The notes beneath the pieces are model-generated. The model was not told the DNA's origin. It searched no databases and was given only the letters and a program-made list of their open reading frames with translations. 6,629 nt of DNA from Clostridia bacterium (GTDB lineage Bacteria; Bacillota_A; Clostridia; Oscillospirales; CAG-272). The stretch spans positions 1 to 6,629 of the forward strand of contig JAGAIH010000027.1 of the NCBI GenBank assembly GCA_017626655.1, written 5' to 3'. The position numbers and the translations under genes are program-made. Positions 1-5,278 of this stretch are shown here, piece by piece; the stretch's first letter is position 1, and every line of letters starts with the position of its first letter.

Positions 1-1
1 C

Positions 2-202
2 AAGAAGGCCGCCGAGGAGGCAGAACGTGCCGCCGCTGCCGCCGATCCCTTCGTGGCCGAGATCCTGGCCGCCATCGACGCCCGCAAGGCCGCCAAGAAG
101 GAGAAGAATTTCGCCGAGGCCGACCGCATCCGCGACGAGCTGGCCGCCAAGGGTGTTACCCTGATCGATACCCCCCAGGGAACCACCTACAAGATCAACT
201 GA
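2..202 (+). CDS. cysS: Cysteinyl-tRNA synthetase, C-terminal fragment
   Basis: Only the last 66 codons are in the window; the gene begins upstream of it. The reading frame opens at base 2 and ends with TGA at 200-202. The enzyme charges tRNA-Cys with cysteine in the cytoplasm. The visible part is the end of the C-terminal helical domain. An Ala/Lys/Glu-rich stretch is followed by [20 protein letters not shown] and then [10 protein letters not shown]. The AD.IRD.L...G..L.DTPQGT pattern is the usual ending of bacterial CysS. The catalytic HIGH and KMSKS regions lie outside the window, so they cannot be checked. A GtrA gene follows 24 bases downstream on the same strand, so the two may be cotranscribed. 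Confidence 0.9.
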   Translation, partial: KKAAEEAERAAAAADPFVAEILAAIDARKAAKKEKNFAEADRIRDELAAKGVTLIDTPQGTTYKIN

Positions 203-226
203 TCCGTCAGATAAAGGAATCTTATC

Positions 227-703
227 ATGCTGGAATTTCTGAAAAAGCACAAGAGCGTCATTCTCTACATCATCTTCGGCGGCATGACCACCGTGATCGA
301 TTGGAGCGTGTCCTTCCTGCTCTACTACTTCTGGGGGGATGCCATCGATGCCACCCCCATCCTTCTCCACGGGGCCAACGTCATCGCCTGGGTGGCCGCC
401 GTGACATTCGCCTACGTGACCAACCGCATCTGGGTCTTTGAGAGCAAGAGACGGGGATTTGTCCCGATCGTGTGTGAGATCGCCGCCTTCGCGGGAGGGC
501 GCGTGCTGACCCTCCTTTTGCAGGAGGCCATCATGGGCATGTTCTGCACCTGGCTGGGGCTCAACGAGTACCTGTTCAAGGTCATCGCCGCCGTCCTGGT
601 CATCATCCTCAACTACTTCATCAGCAAGCTCCTGGTGTTCCGCAAGACCCGCCGTGAGGCCGCGGCCGAGGCTGAGGCTTCCCGGGTCGACAAATCAGTA
701 TGA
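227..703 (+). CDS. GtrA family membrane protein (first of a tandem pair)
   Basis: This is a 158-residue integral membrane protein of the GtrA family. Family members are small four-helix proteins linked to moving or presenting polyprenyl-phosphate-linked sugars for cell-surface glycosylation. Hydrophobic segments lie at roughly residues 9-31, 46-66, 82-106 and 113-135. Family signatures are visible: FGGMTT in helix 1, AYVTNRIWVF after helix 2, and NYFISKLLVF at the end of helix 4, followed by a charged cytoplasmic tail rich in Arg, Ala and Glu. The start is supported by AAAGGA at 213-218, 8 bases before ATG. The stop overlaps the start of the second GtrA gene by 4 bases (ATGA). No glycosyltransferase gene is beside it, so the sugar is unknown. 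Confidence 0.87.
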   Translation: MLEFLKKHKSVILYIIFGGMTTVIDWSVSFLLYYFWGDAIDATPILLHGANVIAWVAAVTFAYVTNRIWVFESKRRGFVPIVCEIAAFAGGRVLTLLLQEAIMGMFCTWLGLNEYLFKVIAAVLVIILNYFISKLLVFRKTRREAAAEAEASRVDKSV

Positions 704-1206
704 AGCCCGCTCACAGCGGCCGCCGCGAGGTGATTTTGTACTTCGCCTTCGGCATCGGGACGACGGTGCTGGCCTTTCTGACCTACCTCGCCGTCTTCGG
801 CGTGGCCGAGCATTGGCTCCATATCTCTATGGCGGATAAGACCGCCCCGGCCTACACGGTGACCTACGTTACCGCCCAGCTCCTCCAATGGCTGGTGGCC
901 CTCCTTTCGGCCTTCTACACCAACCGTAAGTGGGTCTTCACCGAGGCCGACCACGGAAAAGGCACCCTCTGGCATCAGCTTTGGCTCTTCTCCGGCTCCC
1001 GCGTCTTCACCTTCTTCCTGGATCTGGCCGCCACCTACGGCCTCATCCGCCTGCTCTCCCTGTGGCTGACCCCCGACAATGCCCCCGTTCTGCTGGGGAT
1101 GAAGCTGGATGCCGAGTTGTGGGCGAAGGTGGTCGTGTCGGCTGTGGTGATTGCAACGAATTACTATTTGAGCAAGCTTTTGGTCTTCAAAAAGAAAAAA
1201 ACATGA
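700..1206 (+). CDS. GtrA family membrane protein (second of a tandem pair)
   Basis: This 168-residue protein is a second, diverged GtrA-family member. It has four predicted membrane segments at about residues 10-33, 54-72, 88-118 and 136-155. It shares the family marks of its neighbour: a FGIGTT glycine/threonine motif in helix 1, AFYTNRKWVF after helix 2, and NYYLSKLLVF before a Lys-rich C-terminal tail. The loop between helices 1 and 2 is longer than in the first protein and carries a MADKTAPAYTV segment. I see no clear ribosome binding site before the ATG. The ATGA overlap with the upstream gene suggests translational coupling, which would give similar amounts of both proteins. A heteromeric complex of the two is possible but is inference. 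Confidence 0.85.
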   Translation: MKPAHSGRREVILYFAFGIGTTVLAFLTYLAVFGVAEHWLHISMADKTAPAYTVTYVTAQLLQWLVALLSAFYTNRKWVFTEADHGKGTLWHQLWLFSGSRVFTFFLDLAATYGLIRLLSLWLTPDNAPVLLGMKLDAELWAKVVVSAVVIATNYYLSKLLVFKKKKT

Positions 1207-1212
1207 CCCACA

Positions 1213-1257
1213 GGGGCGTACCCGTGAGCCGTCCTCCGGTCGCGTACGGTATGCCCC
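1213..1257 (+). terminator. Possible terminator or structured spacer after the GtrA pair
   Basis: Bases 1213-1222 pair with 1248-1257 as a 10-bp stem with one G-T wobble. A further four pairs (1224-1227 with 1240-1243) and two more (1229-1230 with 1238-1239) continue it across a small internal loop and a bulge. The 3' side is followed by GTTTTC, a short U tract. It lies just after the second GtrA stop and before the aminotransferase gene, where it could end the upstream transcript. The short U tract makes termination uncertain; it may instead be an RNA-stability or processing hairpin. Confidence 0.45.
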
Positions 1258-1313
1258 GTTTTCATCTCCTGACAGTTTCACACGGGGCAGACCCCCGAGA
1301 AAGGCATTTTACC

Positions 1314-2243
1314 ATGCAGAATCTGGGCTACTACAACGGCAAGATCGGCACCCTCGACGAGCTGACCGTCCCCTTCAACGACCGCGTCCATTTCTTCGGC
1401 GACGGCGTCTACGAGGCCACCTTCACGCGGAACCACAAGGTCTTCGCTCTGGAGGAGCATATCGACCGCTTCTACCGCAGCGCGGCCATGGTGGACATTA
1501 AGATCCCCATGGAAAAGGCCGAGATGGCTACCCTCATTCGGGATCTGGTCAGTAAGGTGGACGACCCCGAGCAGCAGGTCTACTTCCAGATCACGCGAGG
1601 CACCCAGCCCCGCAACCACACCTACCCCGAGGATATGGTGGGAAATTTCTGGGTGGTGCTGAAGCCCATGCCCATCAAGGACATCGGCATGGAGGTGAAG
1701 GCTATCCTCCGCGAGGATATCCGCTTCCATCAGTGCCACATCAAGACCCTGAACCTCCTCCCCGCCGTCCTATACAGCCAGGAGGCCGCCCGCGCGGGGG
1801 TCTACGAGGCGATTCTGTACCGTACCCCGGGCCAGAGCGGTCTCGGCGGTGAGCTTTGCGGCGGGATGTCCACCTGCGTGGCGATGCCCACCTGCGTGGC
1901 GATGCCCACGCGCGTCACCGAATGCGCCCACTCCAACGTCCACATCATCAATGAGAAGGGCGAGTTCCAGACCGCGCCCCTGGACAATCTCATTCTCCCC
2001 GGCATTGCCCGCGCCCACCTCATCACCGCCTGCCGCGAGCTGGGGATCCCCGTCAACGAGACCCCCTTCACGGTGGACGAGATGCTGAACGCCAAGGAGG
2101 TCCTGATCTCCTCCTCCTCTGCTCCCGGTTTGCGGTGCGTGGAGATCGAGGGCAAGCCCGTGGGAAGGCAGGCGCCCGAGGTGGTAGCAAAGCTGCAGAA
2201 GTGGGTGAGGGACGAGATCTTCGCGGCGACGGAAAAGGACTAA
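1314..2243 (+). CDS. dat: D-amino acid aminotransferase (PLP fold type IV)
   Basis: This 309-residue class IV aminotransferase probably moves the amino group between D-alanine and 2-oxoglutarate, giving D-glutamate and pyruvate in the cytoplasm for wall synthesis or D-amino acid recycling. It resembles the Bacillus D-AAT: FGDGVYE near residues 29-35, HIDRFY, the carboxylate-trap pair R100/H102 in QPRNH, the PLP lysine K144 in HIKTLNLL, then E203 in VTECAHSNV, and PLDNLILPGIAR. The R-x-H pair favours D-AAT over branched-chain aminotransferase or aminodeoxychorismate lyase. The ATG at 1314 has AAAGG at 1300-1304, 9 bases upstream. The open frame runs further upstream, but that part overlaps the second GtrA gene in another frame and does not look like this family. 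Oddly, about 27 extra residues lie between EAILYR and VTEC, including tandem TCVAMP repeats, so activity is not certain. Confidence 0.9.
   Translation: MQNLGYYNGKIGTLDELTVPFNDRVHFFGDGVYEATFTRNHKVFALEEHIDRFYRSAAMVDIKIPMEKAEMATLIRDLVSKVDDPEQQVYFQITRGTQPRNHTYPEDMVGNFWVVLKPMPIKDIGMEVKAILREDIRFHQCHIKTLNLLPAVLYSQEAARAGVYEAILYRTPGQSGLGGELCGGMSTCVAMPTCVAMPTRVTECAHSNVHIINEKGEFQTAPLDNLILPGIARAHLITACRELGIPVNETPFTVDEMLNAKEVLISSSSAPGLRCVEIEGKPVGRQAPEVVAKLQKWVRDEIFAATEKD
1871..1906 (+). repeat. Perfect tandem 18-bp repeat inside dat
   Basis: The 18-mer CACCTGCGTGGCGATGCC occurs twice with no gap, at 1871-1888 and 1889-1906. Because 18 is a multiple of three, it encodes the hexapeptide TCVAMP twice and keeps the frame. 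Bases just upstream (about 1853-1870, encoding LCGGMS) match the unit at about 10 of 18 positions, and the sequence downstream begins CACGCGCGTC, so degenerate copies may flank the two perfect ones. Perfect identity points to recent slippage or duplication. Confidence 0.95.
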
Positions 2244-2256
2244 AAGGAGAAAACCC

Positions 2257-3087
2257 ATGAACATCTTTGACTCCGCCCGCGACCGCCTCCTCATCGTGGC
2301 CCACCGCGGATCCTCGGCGGGCAACATCCCCTGTAACACCATGGCCGCCTACAAGGCCGCCCTGGCCCAAGGAGCCGACATGATCGAGGTGGACGCCAAT
2401 ATGTCCGCCGACGGCACCCTCTACAGCTTCCACCCTAAGATGGAGTCCCGCCACCTGGGAGCAGACGTGTCCCTGCCCGCCCTTCACGATGCCGAAGTGC
2501 AGGCCCTCCGCTACCTCAACACCGACCGTGTCCCCACCCAGTTCGGCATCCCCACCATGGAGGAGATCTTCGAGCTGTGCAAGGGGAAATGCTACATCAA
2601 CATCGACAAATTCTGGCTCTACCCCCGCGAGCTGTGCGGTCTCATCCGCCGCTTCGGCATGGAGGACCAGATCGTGGTCAAGACCTCCCCCTCGGAGCAG
2701 ATGTTCGACCTCATGGAGGAGGTGTTCCCCGAGATCGCCTATCTTCCTATTATCCGCAAGGACGAGGGGCTCCACGATGCCCTCATGAAGCGGAATATCA
2801 ACTACGTGGGCGCGGAGGTGCTGTTTGACCGTGAGGACACCGAGGTGGGGTGCGAGGCCTACATCGACAAGCTCCACCGCGACGGCCGCCTGGTCTGGGC
2901 CAACGCCATCATCTACAACTACAAGACCCAGCTTTCCGCAGGCCACAGCGACGACATCTCCGCGGCGGGCGACCCCGAGGGCGGCTGGGGCTGGCTGGCG
3001 GATCGGGGCTACGATCTCATCCAGACCGACTGGCCCCTCATGATGCGGCTGTTCCTGGAGGAAACGGGACGGCGGTTCAAAAAATAA
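2257..3087 (+). CDS. Glycerophosphodiester phosphodiesterase family protein
   Basis: This 276-residue protein is a GDPD-type TIM barrel. Characterised members hydrolyse glycerophosphodiesters to sn-glycerol 3-phosphate and an alcohol. Signature residues are in order: HRG at 16-18, NT at 27-28, the metal pair E44 and D46 in IEVD, and the second catalytic histidine H59 in SFHP. The segment CYINIDKF puts D117 where classical enzymes have a metal-binding glutamate. PCNT also replaces the usual PENT. These changes may mark a subfamily with a different substrate, so the exact reaction is uncertain. There is no signal peptide, so it is probably cytoplasmic. It ends with QTDWP, typical of GDPD C termini. 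AAGGAG at 2244-2249 sits 7 bases before ATG, and the gene starts 13 bases after dat, so the two are likely one operon. Confidence 0.85.
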   Translation: MNIFDSARDRLLIVAHRGSSAGNIPCNTMAAYKAALAQGADMIEVDANMSADGTLYSFHPKMESRHLGADVSLPALHDAEVQALRYLNTDRVPTQFGIPTMEEIFELCKGKCYINIDKFWLYPRELCGLIRRFGMEDQIVVKTSPSEQMFDLMEEVFPEIAYLPIIRKDEGLHDALMKRNINYVGAEVLFDREDTEVGCEAYIDKLHRDGRLVWANAIIYNYKTQLSAGHSDDISAAGDPEGGWGWLADRGYDLIQTDWPLMMRLFLEETGRRFKK

Positions 3088-3088
3088 T

Positions 3089-3105
3089 GGGGAAGTGACC
3101 TCCCC
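3089..3105 (+). other. Small intercistronic hairpin
   Basis: GGGGA at 3089-3093 can pair with TCCCC at 3101-3105 around a 7-base loop, in the 42-base gap between the phosphodiesterase and isomerase genes. No U tract follows, so it is not a convincing terminator. It could modestly stabilise or process the operon mRNA, or be chance in GC-rich DNA. Confidence 0.3.
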
Positions 3106-3129
3106 GAAGAATATGAAAAGGAGACGAAT

Positions 3130-3954
3130 ATGAAGCTTGGTATCATCAACGGTTGGGACGAGGCTTCCTTCCGATACGTGGCGGAGCTTGGCCTGCACGC
3201 GGTGGAGTTCTGCTGTAACCACAATTACGACAGCATGGAGGTGGCAGGCCACACCGACGAGATCAAGGCCCTCAGCGAGCGGTATGACGTAGCCGTCGGC
3301 TCCATGGGCCGCTGGGGACAGAGGCGCATCGACGAGGCGGGAGAGATCATTCCCGCGGCTCTCAAGCACGATCAGAACCTGATCGACGCCGCCGCCGCCC
3401 TGGGCTGTCCCGTGTATAACGTGGGGTGCAACTGGACCGAAGGCAAGACCTTTGAGGAGAACTGTGCCATCGCCATCCGCTATTTCGGGACGCTGCTCGA
3501 CTATGCCAAGGGCAAAAACGTCAGGATCGCGGTCTACAACTGCTCCTGGGAGAATTTCGTGGTGACCGAAAAGGAGTGGGAGCCCATCCTCGGCGCCCTG
3601 CCCGAGCTGGGTCTGAAGTACGACACCTCCCATTGCCTCGGCCGCGGCGGCGACTATCTCCACGAAATGGTGGCGTGGGGCAGCCGCATCTACCACTTCC
3701 ACATCAAGGGCTCTCTGTACGTGGACGGCCGACACTATGACGATCCCCCCGCAGGCCTGGATCAGATCAACTGGGGCGCGGTCATGACGGTGCTCTACAA
3801 CAGCCACTACAACGGTATGCTGTCCATCGAGCCCCATTCCAACCACTGGATGGGCACCCGGGGGCAGTGGGGCGTGGAGTATACCATCAAGTTCATCACC
3901 CCCCTCATCATGCCCGAGGACTACACCTACAACGGCAGTCCCTATATGCCGTAA
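3130..3954 (+). CDS. Sugar phosphate isomerase/epimerase-like TIM barrel (AP endonuclease 2 fold)
   Basis: This 274-residue protein belongs to the xylose isomerase-like TIM barrel superfamily, which includes sugar isomerases, epimerases, inosose dehydratases and endonuclease IV. The start MKLGIINGWDEASFRYVAEL is a typical first strand and helix. Likely metal ligands follow the superfamily order: E141 in CSWENF, D165 and H168 in KYDTSH, H189 or H191 in YHFHIKG, and E234 in LSIEPHSNHW. It lacks the cysteine/histidine-rich set of true endonuclease IV, so a sugar or polyol substrate is more likely than DNA. The substrate cannot be named. No signal peptide is visible, so it is probably cytoplasmic. 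AAGGAG at 3118-3123 is 6 bases before ATG. It lies 42 bases after the phosphodiesterase gene and is probably the last gene of the dat operon. Confidence 0.82.
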   Translation: MKLGIINGWDEASFRYVAELGLHAVEFCCNHNYDSMEVAGHTDEIKALSERYDVAVGSMGRWGQRRIDEAGEIIPAALKHDQNLIDAAAALGCPVYNVGCNWTEGKTFEENCAIAIRYFGTLLDYAKGKNVRIAVYNCSWENFVVTEKEWEPILGALPELGLKYDTSHCLGRGGDYLHEMVAWGSRIYHFHIKGSLYVDGRHYDDPPAGLDQINWGAVMTVLYNSHYNGMLSIEPHSNHWMGTRGQWGVEYTIKFITPLIMPEDYTYNGSPYMP

Positions 3955-4055
3955 GGACTCACGGGGCGTTTCCTCTGTATTGCACAAACAAATAAATATC
4001 GCGCAGACGGAAGGGGATGAACGAATCCCCCAAAAACAGACATTGAAAAAGGATG
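3955..4055. other. Gap between the operon and the insertion sequence, with a short hairpin
   Basis: About 100 bases without a credible gene. GGGGAT at 4013-4018 pairs with ATCCCC at 4025-4030 around a 6-base loop, but it is followed by an A tract rather than a T tract, so it is not a good plus-strand terminator. An AT-rich patch lies near 3988-4001. I see no convincing promoter and no clear terminator for the upstream operon. Confidence 0.4.
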
Positions 4056-4092
4056 CCTCCTGTTGTAGAACATAGATAACTACAACAGGAGG
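4056..4092 (+). promoter_or_regulatory. Hairpin masking the transposase ribosome binding site
   Basis: CCTCCTGTTGTAG (4056-4068) is a perfect 13-bp inverted repeat of CTACAACAGGAGG (4080-4092), with an 11-base loop. The right arm contains the AGGAGG Shine-Dalgarno (4087-4092) of orfA, whose ATG is at 4100, and the left arm supplies an exact CCTCCT partner. In an RNA that begins upstream of 4056 the ribosome binding site would be fully paired. A transcript starting inside the loop would leave it free. IS10 and IS50 are known to use this logic to stop read-through transcripts from making transposase; its use here is inference. Confidence 0.75.
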
Positions 4093-4099
4093 TAAAATT

Positions 4100-4480
4100 A
4101 TGCCCGGACAGTACGCAAAGATGGAATCCATCAAAGATAAGGTGTTTCGTTGGAAGCGGAAAGGAGAGACAAGCAAGGAGATCGCGGAGAGCTTCGGATT
4201 AACCAAAAAGCAAATCAAGTATTTGGTCTCCCGAGAGAACCGCAAAGAACGAGCAATCAAGAATAGGTATGTACCGTGTCCCCAAGGGCGTCCCCGTAAG
4301 GGATCCAAGACAGAAGAGATCAAACGAAACAACGAACCGACACAACTGCGGATGCAAGTAGACGCACTGCGACATTTTTTCCAAAGCTGGAAGGAGGTGA
4401 AGCCGAAGTACCGAGCCATGGAAAGATTGAGAAGCAAGAACAGCGTAGCTGCATTATGCGATATACCGGAAGTATCTTGA
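4100..4480 (+). pseudogene. IS3-family orfA remnant, running into the orfB frame
   Basis: The N-terminal part (about residues 8-50) is a helix-turn-helix DNA-binding domain: VFRWKRKGETSKEIAESFGL then KKQIKYLVSRENRKERAI, followed by a basic GRPRKGSK segment and a short helical region, LRMQVDALRHFF. This is the usual IS3 OrfA layout. From about residue 100 the same frame reads KPKYRAMERLRSKNSVAALCDIPEVS, which is the start of OrfB. In another frame the bases around 4370-4400 read DIFSKAGRR and a TGA at 4398-4400, which looks like a normal OrfA end overlapping a GTG at 4397. So a small indel near 4380-4386 has probably joined the two frames. The frame then stops at TGA 4478-4480. Start: AGGAGG is 7 bases before ATG. 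Confidence 0.72.
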
Positions 4481-5181
4481 AGCGGATATTATGCATGGCG
4501 AAAAAGGCAGGGGAAAGTCGCTAAGGATCAATGGCTCATCAAATCCGATCGTTGAGTGCCAACAGAACAGTCGGCAAACCTATGGCTGTCGGCGCGTGAA
4601 AAAACGGCTCGAAAAGGTCAAGCAGAAGAAAGTGAATATTAAGGCCATCCGGCGAATCATGCGAAAATTCGACTTGCGATACAGATCCGGCGAAGAAAAC
4701 CGTATGCCCATTACAAGCAGGCGATTCATAGATACCCGAACCATTTGGATAGGCGGGTTGACCAGGTATAACCAAACAAGTTTTGGGCTACGGACATCAC
4801 GTATAATCCAACCGGTAGAGGGATGGTCTATCTGTGTGCCGCAATGGCGCTCTGCGTGAAAATGGTGTTGGCTTATCGGATCGGAACGGATATGACGTCC
4901 TCCCCGGTAACAGATACGGTTCGTGATGCCTTGAATTCCGTTCATCAAAAAGGAATGGTCGCTGATGGACTCGCACTCCACAGTGGATACCCATATGATA
5001 CCGCTTCTATGGATATTTTTTGCGGAACACTCAGGGTTGAGTGTTTGTTTCGGCGTTAATTCGCCAAATGTAATCAAGAAGAGCAAGCAATTTTCGAATA
5101 TATGTCCATTTTCTGCGATTTTCAGCGCATCAATTGAAAAAAGGCCCCACTCCCTTTACAATCAGGAGCAAGGCCGCGTAT
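4397..5181 (+). pseudogene. IS3-family orfB (DDE transposase) remnant, multiply broken
   Basis: Stitching frames gives an IS3 OrfB. KPKYRAMERLRSKNSVAALCDIPEVS meets TGA at 4478-4480, where an Arg is expected, then SGYYAWRKRQGKVAKDQWLIK follows in the same frame. A shift near 4530-4541 leads to IVECQQNSRQTYGCRRVKK and on to KFDL. A second shift near 4675-4682 leads to QIRRRKPYAHYKQAIHRYPN. TAA at 4769-4771 precedes FWATDITY, which holds the first catalytic Asp (4793-4795). At 4982-4990, LHSG joins directly to YPYDTASM: about 30 residues, including the second catalytic Asp of the SDQG motif, are missing. The final catalytic Glu of MES is Asp here (5012-5014). TAA at 5057-5059 and a shift near 5131 precede the expected C terminus QLKKGPTPFTIRSKAA. 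The product cannot be active. Confidence 0.83.
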
Positions 5182-5278
5182 TGTTTGATTTTCTACGATA
5201 GATTCTTCTTTTTCTGCCTTTTGGATGGGAATCAGTCCGGAGGTTCCCACGGGATGCGGTATTCTTGTATAGTCTCGC

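Larger units (their letters stand above)
4056..5197 (+). mobile_element. Degenerate IS3-family insertion sequence
   Basis: A stretch clearly AT-richer than its neighbours carries an IS3-type orfA followed by the remains of a DDE-transposase orfB, spread over three reading frames. The length, near 1.1-1.2 kb, is somewhat short for the family, in line with an internal deletion of about 90 bases. The ends are approximate. A weak candidate terminal repeat pairs TGTAGAACAT near 4064 with the complement of ATTTTCTACG at 5188-5197, with mismatches; I cannot identify a target duplication. Catalytic residues are damaged and several stops and frameshifts are present, so the element cannot encode its own working transposase. 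It sits between the end of the dat operon and the end of pheA, interrupting neither. Confidence 0.85.

Noticed and set aside
930..1313. In-frame upstream extension of the aminotransferase
   Set aside because: It overlaps the second GtrA gene in another frame, its translation is Arg/Pro/His-rich noise, and the ATG at 1314 has a good ribosome binding site and starts the known family N terminus.
1853..1913. CRISPR-like repeats
   Set aside because: There are only two adjacent 18-bp units with no spacers, lying within a coding frame.
613..2342. Three further long minus-strand frames opposite the GtrA and aminotransferase genes
   Set aside because: They have the same origin as the longer antisense frame: shadows of GC-rich coding DNA without recognisable domains or ribosome binding sites.
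2068..4437. A very long open frame on the minus strand (789 codons) opposite dat, the phosphodiesterase, the isomerase and the IS
   Set aside because: It is antisense to well-supported genes. C/G-rich third positions remove stops from the opposite strand. Its translation has low-complexity, His/Val/Gly-rich composition with no family resemblance, and it runs across the IS boundary.
4823..5059. A stand-alone small gene inside the IS (78 codons)
   Set aside because: It is the middle and late part of the broken orfB, recognisable by ATDITY just upstream and by ASM and GTL..ECLFRR; it is not an independent gene.
5222..5245. Possible pheA terminator (GGGAA with TTCCC on the minus strand)
   Set aside because: The stem is only 5 bp with a 12-base loop, and no U tract follows in the pheA direction.
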